Shown piece by piece: positions 1 to 5,015 of a stretch of 5,015 bases of DNA. How positions within the stretch are numbered: position 1 is the stretch's first letter; each line of letters begins with the position of its first letter. Location: positions 1 to 5,015 of the forward strand of contig JAYVJM010000078.1 in NCBI GenBank assembly GCA_043769275.1, in the 5' to 3' direction. Under the pieces are notes generated by a model. It had not been told where the DNA came from, did no database searches, and worked only from the letters and a program-made list of their open reading frames with translations. The stretch comes from JAYVJM01 sp043769275. GTDB lineage: Bacteria > Pseudomonadota > Gammaproteobacteria > Pseudomonadales > UBA7239. The position numbers and the translations under genes are program-made.

Positions 1-66
1 ACACCAAACGCTGTAGCTGGATTAGGCGTGTTCATAATTCAGACGATAACGTTGGCAGTTGCCTGA
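1..66 (+). CDS. IS3-family-like transposase, C-terminal 21 residues (partial)
   Basis: An open frame enters from the left edge and stops at TGA 64-66, giving TPNAVAGLGVFIIQTITLAVA. The TPNAV segment resembles the 'xxTPxxx' motif close to the C-terminus of IS3-family OrfB (DDE) transposases, which normally ends a short distance before the right terminal repeat. Here the stop is about 28-33 bp from the presumed IS end, as expected. OrfB would be the catalytic subunit of transposition. No catalytic residue is inside the window, so the call depends on position and this short motif. The inverted copy at the right edge encodes the same tail with one substitution (G7 to R). Confidence 0.5.
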   Translation, partial: TPNAVAGLGVFIIQTITLAVA

Positions 67-100
67 AGGTTTGGTGTCCAGAATTGACAGCACATGTCAT
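1..100 (+). mobile_element. Right (3') end of an IS3-like insertion sequence, left copy
   Basis: Positions 2-100 are repeated in inverted orientation at 4917-5015 with a single mismatch (G at 20 versus the other copy). The strip contains the tail of an inward-reading transposase frame, then a terminal sequence. Read outward-in, this begins TGTGCTGTCAATTCTGGACA (94 back to 75), which resembles the TG...GGACA termini of the IS150/IS51 groups of the IS3 family. The exact tip is uncertain. An IS ending in the usual CA would stop at 94, but both copies also share the next six bases (TGTCAT, 95-100). The true end may therefore be at 99, where TGACA (85-89) and TGTCA (95-99) form a small palindrome. 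The body of the element lies outside the window to the left. Family assignment is from remembered terminal patterns and was not checked against a database. Confidence 0.7.
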
Positions 101-114
101 ATTGAGCCTAAAAT

Positions 115-304
115 CAGGCGGACTTATGGCCAGCCAATGCATAAAACTGATCGGCAGATGCAGCTTCACCGTGGAACTGATCGAAACAATCAGGCGTGCG
201 ATGGCCTCTGGGTTTTCGGCGACGCCTGTTTGCACGAGTCGTTTGAGTTCGGCCATATAACCCATAATCGTCACATGATCCTGTTTGAACACATCGATAT
301 TCAT
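115..304 (-). pseudogene. Hemerythrin-domain protein, N-terminal remnant, frameshifted and truncated by an IS
   Basis: ATG at 304-302, ten bases after a strong AGGAGG (320-315), opens a 50-codon frame starting MNIDVFKQDHVTIMGYMAEL and ending STVKLHL at 155. This matches the start of bacterial hemerythrin-like proteins, a four-helix fold binding a di-iron centre for O2 or redox sensing. His10 and His49 sit where iron ligands are expected. The family usually continues KLHLxxEDxxLYP and runs to about 150 residues. Here that motif is broken: ADQFYALAGHKSA, the natural continuation, lies in another frame (155-117) and stops at 116-114. This indicates at least one small deletion. Everything after that is replaced by IS sequence. 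If translated in the original frame, the product would be a chimera with about 22 IS-derived residues, ending at 32. A TTG at 313 is a poorer start because it touches the ribosome site. It lies downstream of pdxH on the same strand. Confidence 0.72.
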
Positions 305-412
305 AGCGGACAAGCCTCCTTTTCACTCGCTGGGTGTTTTTTGCTCAAGCACCATACAAACGTAGTCTATTTTTTCCGCTGCAATTAGTCGATCGTCGTA
401 ATTGATACGCTT

Positions 413-1066
413 TTAAGGCGATAAACGGGTCAATATCCAAGAGTCATTTTCCATTGTGTAAATAAAGCGGTCGTGCAGGCGGCTTGGGCGACCCTGCCAG
501 AACTCAAGCGTCTCTGCCTTTGCTGAATAGCCGCCCCAAAATGGAGGGCAGGGTATGTCGTCATCACCAAATTCTTTTTCAATACGCGCGTAGGCCGCCT
601 CTAGTGCCTCACGGTTAGCGAGCGGTTTGCTTTGGTGTGAGGCCCAGGCCGCGATTTGACTGGCGCGTGGGCGTAGGCTGAAGTAATAGGCATCGGTGGC
701 TGTACTGGTGCGTGTAATGCGCCCCGTAATGATGACTTGTCGACTCAGAGTCAGCCAAGGAAACAGTAGTGATACACGGGTGTTTCCTTCGATTTGTTGC
801 GCTTTGTTGCTATCGAGATGGGTGAAGAAAGTAAAACCCCCTGCCCCATGGTCTTTTAACAGCACTGTGCGTTGATGTGGTACGCCATTTGCCGCTACCG
901 TTGCCAAAATCATAGCCGTAGGATCGCTCACGTCGGCTACCTCCATGACTTCTGTAAGCCAATGCGTGAACTGTGCAAAGGGGTCTTTGTCTAAGTCGAT
1001 TCGATGTAACGCAGGCTGTGGGTAATCGCGGCGGATATGACCTGTTTTCATGATTTTGTCTGACAT
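413..1066 (-). CDS. pdxH: Pyridoxamine/pyridoxine 5'-phosphate oxidase
   Basis: This FMN-dependent cytosolic enzyme oxidises pyridoxine or pyridoxamine 5'-phosphate to pyridoxal 5'-phosphate, the last step of the DXP-dependent vitamin B6 route and of B6 salvage. The protein has 217 residues against 218 in E. coli. It is a split-barrel FMN-binding protein with the family blocks in order: RTVLLK (66-71), FFTHLDSNKAQQI (80-92), RVSLLFPW (97-104), SLRPRASQIAAWASHQS (130-146), PPFWGGY (174-180), EFWQGRPSRLHDR (188-200) and the terminal RLSP. Residues matching the E. coli PLP ligands are present: K71, Y128, R132, S136, R196 and H198. I chose the ATG at 1066-1064 because AAAGGA lies about 8 bases upstream. 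An ATG three codons earlier (1075) overlaps that ribosome site, so MPPM is less likely. It is divergent from pyk, and the intergenic region must hold both promoters. No terminator is visible before the hemerythrin remnant. Confidence 0.97.
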   Translation of the reverse strand: MSDKIMKTGHIRRDYPQPALHRIDLDKDPFAQFTHWLTEVMEVADVSDPTAMILATVAANGVPHQRTVLLKDHGAGGFTFFTHLDSNKAQQIEGNTRVSLLFPWLTLSRQVIITGRITRTSTATDAYYFSLRPRASQIAAWASHQSKPLANREALEAAYARIEKEFGDDDIPCPPFWGGYSAKAETLEFWQGRPSRLHDRFIYTMENDSWILTRLSP

Positions 1067-1183
1067 AGGGGGCATCCTTTAAACGGAAGCCCCGAGTTTA
1101 GCGCAGTGGAGAAGGCTATCGGCTAAGATGATCGATTGATTATTGTGTATGGGTCATATTTTGGCGGGAGCGGGAGTAGTGGC

Positions 1184-2581
1184 ATGAGAAAAACGAAAAT
1201 TATTTGCACCATAGGACCTGCAACAGAGTCCTATGACATGTTGAAAAAAATGGCGGAAGCGGGCATGAACATTGTGCGACTTAACATGTCGCATGGTGAC
1301 CATGAGTCGCACGCTAAAGTGATTAAAGCGATCAAAACGCTGAATAAAGAGCTGCGGTATCCCATTCCTATTATGCTTGACACACAGGGGCCTGAGATTC
1401 GCACAGGCACCTTAAAGCATGACTTAGAGCTAAAGCAGGGTGACGTGATTACCGTGTCTGTACGCTTGGAGGATGTAGAGTCTTCCTCGCTGTATATCAA
1501 TTACCGAGATTTGATCAATGATGTAAAAATTGGCGATAAGATCACCGTCGATAATGGCATTATCAACCTAGAAGTGTTGGAAAAACTTGATCGCATCATG
1601 CGTTGCAAAGTATTGGATGGCGGCTTAATGAAAAGCAAACGCCACGTAAATTTGCCTGGTATACGCGTCAATTTGCCTGCTATCACAGCCAAAGACCGTG
1701 ATGATATTTTGTTTGGCGTAGCAGAGGAGGTAGATTTTATTGCGCTTTCCTTTGTGCGCGAGGCAGACGACATTCGCAAGCTAAGAAAACTCTTAGGCAG
1801 CAAGGCAGATAAAATAAAAATTATTGCCAAAATTGAAGATCAGGAAGGTGTTAAAAATCTTGAAGAAATTGTGGCAGAGGCCGATGGCGTGATGGTCGCG
1901 CGTGGTGATTTGGGCGTTGAAATCAATATCGAAGATTTGCCCAATGTGCAGCGAACCATTGTGCGTTTGTGCCACGAGCAGGGGAAGCGCGTGATTGTTG
2001 CCACGCACTTACTGGAATCTATGATTGAAAACCCTATCCCTACGCGCGCAGAAGTCACCGATGTTGCCAATGCCGTGTATGAAGAAGTGGATGCCATTAT
2101 GTTGTCGGGTGAAAGCACGATAGGAAAACACCCGCTGAAGTGCGTTGAGTATCTGGATCGTATTTCACGCACAGCAGAGCAAGCGGCCGGTTTACGTTTT
2201 TGTGAAAAGCTAATTTGCAATAATAACAAGCAGCATTTGGCTGTGTCGGCGGTGCAGTTGGCGGAATCATTGCAAGCGCCAGGTATTGTAGTGATTACAC
2301 GTAGAGGTGTAATGGCAAACTTTGTTACCAATTGCCGCCCAACAAAAACGAATATTTATGCCTTTACCAACGACAGTCGCACGCGTCGACAAATGAATTT
2401 AAACCGTGCGGTAGTGCCTCATCGTTTGGCATTTTCCAGCGATCCTGAAAAAACGCTGCTGACGGCGTTTGACATTCTTAAGCGCGATGAAGGATTTAAA
2501 ACGGGCGATCAGGTTGTTGTGATTTCCGATATTATTTCGGGTTTAGATGTGGATTCCATCCAGATACGTGTAGTGCCATAA
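1184..2581 (+). CDS. pyk: Pyruvate kinase
   Basis: Catalyses phosphoenolpyruvate + ADP to pyruvate + ATP in the cytosol, the last step of glycolysis. There are 465 residues, against 470 for E. coli PykF. The A domain (TIM barrel) spans about 1-69 and 165-340, the B domain cap 70-165, and the C domain 345-465. Catalytic residues are visible: R32, N34 and S36 in RLNMSHG, D66 in MLDTQGPEIR, K216 and E218 in IIAKIED, D242 in ARGDLG, and T274. The stretch ATHLLESMIENPIPTRAEV differs from the common ATQMLESM form, marking a separate subfamily. In the C domain the fructose-1,6-bisphosphate loops of PykF are not conserved: the TQGGKSA equivalent reads TRRGVMA, and the SGxxxPSGTTN loop is replaced by ISGLDVD. 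The start is the ATG at 1184, seven bases after GGAG. An in-frame ATG at 1136 would add 16 residues before the conserved MRKTKIICTIGP and lacks a good ribosome site. Promoter elements in 1076-1183 are weak by eye. Confidence 0.97.
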   Translation: MRKTKIICTIGPATESYDMLKKMAEAGMNIVRLNMSHGDHESHAKVIKAIKTLNKELRYPIPIMLDTQGPEIRTGTLKHDLELKQGDVITVSVRLEDVESSSLYINYRDLINDVKIGDKITVDNGIINLEVLEKLDRIMRCKVLDGGLMKSKRHVNLPGIRVNLPAITAKDRDDILFGVAEEVDFIALSFVREADDIRKLRKLLGSKADKIKIIAKIEDQEGVKNLEEIVAEADGVMVARGDLGVEINIEDLPNVQRTIVRLCHEQGKRVIVATHLLESMIENPIPTRAEVTDVANAVYEEVDAIMLSGESTIGKHPLKCVEYLDRISRTAEQAAGLRFCEKLICNNNKQHLAVSAVQLAESLQAPGIVVITRRGVMANFVTNCRPTKTNIYAFTNDSRTRRQMNLNRAVVPHRLAFSSDPEKTLLTAFDILKRDEGFKTGDQVVVISDIISGLDVDSIQIRVVP

Positions 2582-2618
2582 GGAATTTGCTTGAAAACAA
2601 CTTCCCGAATTGATGTGT

Positions 2619-2677
2619 CCGTTCGTGGTGAGCTTGTCTAACCATGAACAGCCCTTCGACGAACTCAGGGCGAACGG
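2619..2677. repeat. Imperfect palindromic dispersed repeat (CCGTTCG...CGAACGG)
   Basis: A 59-bp inverted structure between pyk and the ABC-F gene. CCGTTCG (2619-2625) pairs with CGAACGG (2671-2677). TGAG (2629-2632) pairs with CTCA (2664-2667). Further pairing continues through 2634-2638 with 2658-2662 and 2640-2641 with 2655-2656, leaving a loop of about 9-13 bases. Each arm matches the familiar intergenic motif of the CCCTTCGACAAGCTCAGGGC type that occurs in many copies in diverse proteobacterial genomes. Those copies often generate false peptides such as VVSLSNHERPFDKLRANG, and the same false peptide is readable here. No U-tract follows on either strand, so it is not a typical intrinsic terminator. 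It could still stabilise the pyk mRNA 3' end or attenuate readthrough. Recognition of the family is from memory. Confidence 0.75.
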
Positions 2678-2695
2678 TAAATCAGGACATTATTA

Positions 2696-2724
2696 TTGGC
2701 CAAGTCCTAAGCTATTTTTATTAG
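2696..2724 (+). promoter_or_regulatory. Possible sigma-70 promoter for the ABC-F gene
   Basis: TTGGCC (2696-2701) and TATTAG (2719-2724) are separated by 17 bases, each matching 4 of 6 consensus positions, in an AT-rich stretch that follows the palindromic repeat. A start site near 2731 would give a leader of about 15 bases, just covering the AAGG ribosome site at 2736-2739. It would give the ABC-F gene its own promoter, independent of pyk. Found by eye only; AT-rich DNA gives such matches by chance. Confidence 0.3.
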
Positions 2725-2745
2725 AAATAATCAACAAGGTTTTTC

Positions 2746-4659
2746 GTGATTACTCTTCGCAATGTTGTATTACACCGTGGCGTTCAGCGTTTGCTGGACA
2801 ATGCTAATTTGACGATCCACCCCAGTCGTCATATTGGCGTGATAGGCCGAAATGGATGCGGAAAGTCCAGCTTATTTTCATTGTTGCTGGGCGATTTGCA
2901 GCTTGACGGTGGTGACATGGCCATTCCTGGCACATGGCGTGTGGCGCACATGGCACAAGAGGTGTCATCGAGCGCACGCAGCGCAGTGGATTATGTGCTG
3001 GATGGCGATAAGGCTTTGCGTGATGTACAACAAAAAATTTGTGTTGCCGAACAGAAAAGCGACAACCAGCAGCTTGCGCATTTGTACGCAGAGATGGAAG
3101 TGTTGCACGGTTTCGATGCGCATTATCGGGCAGAGCAATTGCTGCACGGTTTAGGTTTTACGCAGGCGCAAGTTGCGCTACCGGTTCACAGTTTCTCCGG
3201 CGGCTGGTGTATACGCTTGAATTTAGCACAGGCGTTAATTGCGCCTTCTGATTTTTTGCTGCTTGATGAGCCTACAAATCATTTGGATTTAGATGCCACT
3301 TTATGGCTAGAGCAGTGGTTAAAATCCTATGCAGGAACGTTGCTGATTATTTCGCATGACCGTGATTTTCTCGACAACGTAGTCGATGAAATTGTGTTTA
3401 TCGAAAATGGCCAGCTAGACAGTTATCGCGGAAATTATTCTGCGTTTGAGCGTTTGCGCGCGGAGCGTTTGGCACAGCAACAGGCTAATTATGACAAGCA
3501 GCAACGCCGCATTGCGGAAATAGAAGATTTTGTGCGGCGTTTTCGCGCAAAAGCCAGCAAGGCACGCCAAGCACAAAGTCGCTTAAAAGAATTAGATCGC
3601 ATGGAGCAAATTAGTCTTGCCCATATTGATTCGCCGTTTCACTTTCGTTTCCGTGACAGCGAAAAAACATCATCGCCGCTGTTAGTGTTGCGCAATGCCA
3701 GTATTGTGTATGGTGATCGAACTGTTTTGCAGCACGTTAACGTCAATTTGCAGCCGGGTTCTCGCGTGGGTTTGCTGGGGGTAAACGGCGCAGGTAAATC
3801 TACGTTGATTAAAGCCTTGGTGGGCGACGTGCCGCTGGCAACTGGCGACCGCGTATGTGGAGAGCATTTGCGCATTGGTTATTTTGCGCAGCATCAATTG
3901 GAAGCGCTGGATTTACAAGCCAGCGCACTGCTGCATGTTCAGCGTTTATCACCGGATGCCACTGAGCAGGTTATTCGCAATTTTTTAGGTGGCTTTGATT
4001 TTCACGGTGAAAAAGCACTGGAACCAATAGCGCCGTTTTCTGGGGGTGAAAAAGCGCGTTTGGCATTGGCATTGGTTGTGTGGCAAAACCCCAATTTATT
4101 GCTGTTGGATGAACCAACTAACCATCTTGATTTAGACATGCGCGAAGCATTAACGGAAGCACTGCAAAGTTACAGCGGCGCTTTGGTGGTGATTTCGCAT
4201 GATCGCCATTTGCTCCGCAACAGCGTGGACGAGTTTTGGTGTGTGCATGCCGGCAGGGTGGAGCCATTCGACGGCACGCTGGAAGACTATCATCAGTTTG
4301 TTAAAAGCCAGCTTGTTTTAGATGGCGCGGCTAACGAAAATACGGATAGCGGCACAAAAACAGATCGTAAAATACAGCGCCAACAAACCGCCGCATTACG
4401 TCAACAATTAGCGCCACTGAAAAAGCAGATTACAGCACTGGAAAACGATATTTATAAACAGAAAACGCGCCTGTTGGCTATTGAAACTGAATTGGCGGAG
4501 CCGGCAATTTATGAGTCATCGAATAAAAACAGGTTGCAAACAGTGATGGCAGAGCAAAGTGTTTTGCGAAAAGCGATAGATAGTAATGAAACGTTGTGGT
4601 TTCAAGCGCAAGAGAAAATGGAAATGGCAGAGCGGGAGCTAACGGATAGTTTCTTCTGA
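2746..4659 (+). CDS. yheS: ABC-F family ATPase, YheS type (ribosome-associated)
   Basis: This is a soluble protein of 637 residues, the same length as E. coli YheS, with two ABC ATPase domains and no membrane segments. ABC-F proteins bind the ribosomal E site and affect P-site tRNA and peptide-bond formation; a transport role is not expected. Domain 1 has Walker A GRNGCGKS (34-41), signature SFSGGW (149-154), Walker B LLLDEP (171-176, catalytic E175) and H-loop SHD (203-205). A basic linker rich in Arg, Lys and Gln follows (about 235-290), the region that contacts tRNA in the family. Domain 2 has Walker A GVNGAGKS (345-352), signature FSGGEKARLAL (431-441), Walker B LLLLDEP (451-457, catalytic E456) and H-loop SHD (484-486). 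Residues 540-637 are a charged C-terminal coiled coil. The signature helix carries Cys155 where related proteins usually have Arg (GGWRMRL). The start is the GTG at 2746, six bases after AAGG. The YheS subfamily is favoured over Uup and EttA by length, GGW signature and C-terminal tail. Confidence 0.92.
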   Translation: MITLRNVVLHRGVQRLLDNANLTIHPSRHIGVIGRNGCGKSSLFSLLLGDLQLDGGDMAIPGTWRVAHMAQEVSSSARSAVDYVLDGDKALRDVQQKICVAEQKSDNQQLAHLYAEMEVLHGFDAHYRAEQLLHGLGFTQAQVALPVHSFSGGWCIRLNLAQALIAPSDFLLLDEPTNHLDLDATLWLEQWLKSYAGTLLIISHDRDFLDNVVDEIVFIENGQLDSYRGNYSAFERLRAERLAQQQANYDKQQRRIAEIEDFVRRFRAKASKARQAQSRLKELDRMEQISLAHIDSPFHFRFRDSEKTSSPLLVLRNASIVYGDRTVLQHVNVNLQPGSRVGLLGVNGAGKSTLIKALVGDVPLATGDRVCGEHLRIGYFAQHQLEALDLQASALLHVQRLSPDATEQVIRNFLGGFDFHGEKALEPIAPFSGGEKARLALALVVWQNPNLLLLDEPTNHLDLDMREALTEALQSYSGALVVISHDRHLLRNSVDEFWCVHAGRVEPFDGTLEDYHQFVKSQLVLDGAANENTDSGTKTDRKIQRQQTAALRQQLAPLKKQITALENDIYKQKTRLLAIETELAEPAIYESSNKNRLQTVMAEQSVLRKAIDSNETLWFQAQEKMEMAERELTDSFF

Positions 4660-4696
4660 AAATTGTAATGCACACAGCATAAACGCGTCTCTCTTT

Positions 4697-4840
4697 TCAG
4701 ATGAAATGCGCTATCAATACTACTGCAACAGGTATAGAAATTGCCGCCAGCAATGTGCTGACCATTACCGTTAAAGCGGCTTTTTCTGGGTGGACATCTA
4801 AGGTGTTGGCAACCACTACCACGTTGCCGGCCATAGGTGT
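4697..4840 (-). pseudogene. AEC-family (auxin efflux carrier-like) permease, C-terminal 47-residue fragment
   Basis: The minus-strand frame ending at TGA 4699-4697 reads TPMAGNVVVVANTLDVHPEK followed by a hydrophobic segment (about residues 21-45 of the fragment) and a final HFI. The (A/T)P(T/M)AGNVVVxA motif, then a 'hPEKA' turn and a last transmembrane helix, is the typical C-terminus of AEC-family transporters. This family includes malonate and other organic-acid permeases and YfdV-like proteins, normally about 300 residues with ten helices. Only the last two partial helices remain. The homology stops at 4841, where a sequence resembling an IS end begins, so the gene was cut by insertion. 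It converges on the ABC-F gene with a 37-base gap and no obvious intrinsic terminator. The substrate cannot be inferred. If the 5' part survives, it is beyond the window to the right. Confidence 0.68.
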
Positions 4841-4841
4841 T

Positions 4842-4916
4842 TGACCTTACCCCCGAAAAACGTACTCCATAGCTGGAGTTAAAATTCAGCAATTGGAGAG
4901 ACATTGTGAACGATAG
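4842..4916 (+). mobile_element. Left end of a second IS3-like element, with the first codons of its orfA (interrupted)
   Basis: Starting where the AEC frame ends, TGACCTTACCCCCG (4842-4855) has the 5'-TG and C-rich look of several IS3-subgroup left terminal repeats. It is followed by a palindrome ACTCCA-TAGC-TGGAGT (4864-4879), a ribosome site GGAGAG (4895-4900), and a GTG at 4906 after five bases. This is the usual compact leader of an IS transposase gene. After GTG AAC GAT, the frame is broken at 4917 by the inverted IS copy. No protein domain can be read, so the identification rests on the layout and on the terminus resemblance. An alternative is unrelated intergenic DNA brought in by a deletion next to the IS. 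Confidence 0.45.
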
Positions 4917-5015
4917 ATGACATGTGCTGTCAATTCTGGACACCAAACCTTCAGGCAACTGCCAACGTTATCGTCTGAATTATGAACACGCCTAATCTAG
5001 CTACAGCGTTTGGTG
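4917..5015 (-). mobile_element. Right (3') end of the same IS3-like insertion sequence, right copy (inverted)
   Basis: This is the reverse complement of positions 2-100, 98 of 99 bases identical; the one difference is the base pairing with position 20. The match ends at 4917, directly against the 4842-4916 leader sequence. Orientation is opposite to the left copy, so the 3' ends of the two elements face each other and their bodies extend outward past both edges. The near identity suggests recent activity or that both belong to one multi-copy family. No target-site duplication can be judged because each element has only one end in the window. Confidence 0.72.
4951..5015 (-). CDS. IS3-family-like transposase, C-terminal residues (partial, right copy)
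   Basis: The frame enters from the right edge on the minus strand and ends with TGA at 4953-4951. It encodes the same tail as the left copy, PNAVARLGVFIIQTITLAVA, with Arg in place of Gly. The first base of the Thr codon falls outside the window. As with the left copy, the assignment depends on the TPNAV motif and the position just inside the IS terminus. The catalytic DDE region is not visible. Confidence 0.5.
   Translation of the reverse strand, partial: PNAVARLGVFIIQTITLAVA

Noticed and set aside
1..100. Integron attC-like site (paired CACCAAAC / GTTTGGTG)
   Set aside because: The boxes do not fit the RYYYAAC/GTTRRRY consensus. There is no integrase or cassette structure, and the IS-end explanation accounts for both copies.
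59..388. Two frames beginning with the same MPEGLVSRIDSTCH peptide, at the left (59-388, plus) and right (4602-4958, minus) edges
   Set aside because: The shared start is simply the repeated IS terminus read inward. The remainders are antisense to the hemerythrin remnant and out of frame across the AEC fragment and the ABC-F end.
382..404. Hairpin CAATTA...TAATTG downstream of pdxH as an intrinsic terminator
   Set aside because: The stem is six AT-rich pairs and the run of T's lies on the wrong side for minus-strand transcription.
1136..1183. Upstream ATG start giving a 481-residue pyruvate kinase
   Set aside because: The added 16 residues are Gly/Ser-rich and precede the conserved MRKTKIICTIGP start. 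The GGAGCGGGAG ribosome site lies inside that extension.
2610..2807. A 65-codon plus-strand frame between pyk and the ABC-F gene
   Set aside because: Its first half is the translation of the palindromic repeat (VVSLSNHEQPFDELRANG-like false peptide) and its end overlaps the ABC-F start in another frame. No ribosome site or protein family was recognised.
1..5015. A novel defence, phage, CRISPR or biosynthetic system
   Set aside because: There are no direct-repeat arrays and no nuclease, reverse transcriptase, toxin-antitoxin or phage genes. The intact genes are common housekeeping genes.

Overview
The window looks like a piece of a gammaproteobacterial chromosome with housekeeping genes, cut on both sides by insertion sequences. 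The taxonomic call rests on three things: a 217-residue PdxH, a 637-residue ABC-F protein of the YheS type (the length of the E. coli protein), and a pyruvate kinase carrying the 'THLLESMIENPIPTRAEVTDVANAVYEE' variant of the active-site region. No genus can be named from sequence alone.

Layout, left to right. Positions 1-100 are the 3' end of an IS3-like element, with the last 21 codons of a transposase reading inward. Next, on the minus strand, is the first ~50 codons of a hemerythrin-domain gene that is frameshifted and then lost at the IS (about 115-304). pdxH (413-1066, minus) is intact and diverges from pyk (1184-2581, plus) across a 117-bp promoter region. Downstream of pyk is a 59-bp imperfect palindrome (2619-2677) of a widespread dispersed repeat family. 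Then comes a probable promoter and the intact yheS-type ABC-F gene (2746-4659, plus). Converging on it is the last 47 codons of an AEC-family permease (4697-4840, minus), cut by what looks like the left end of a second IS3-type element (4842-4916). That element is itself cut by a second copy of the first IS end (4917-5015), in inverted orientation.

The three intact genes are not a pathway. PdxH makes pyridoxal 5'-phosphate, Pyk closes glycolysis, and the ABC-F protein acts on ribosomes. What stands out is the frame around them: a 99-bp, one-mismatch inverted repeat forms the window's two edges, both flanking genes are broken, and the right side shows an apparent IS-in-IS insertion. This fits an IS-rich genome, possibly with ongoing gene decay. 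Because both edges fall inside the same repeat, the window limits may simply be assembly breakpoints. I see no convincing undescribed defence, phage, CRISPR or biosynthetic system here.
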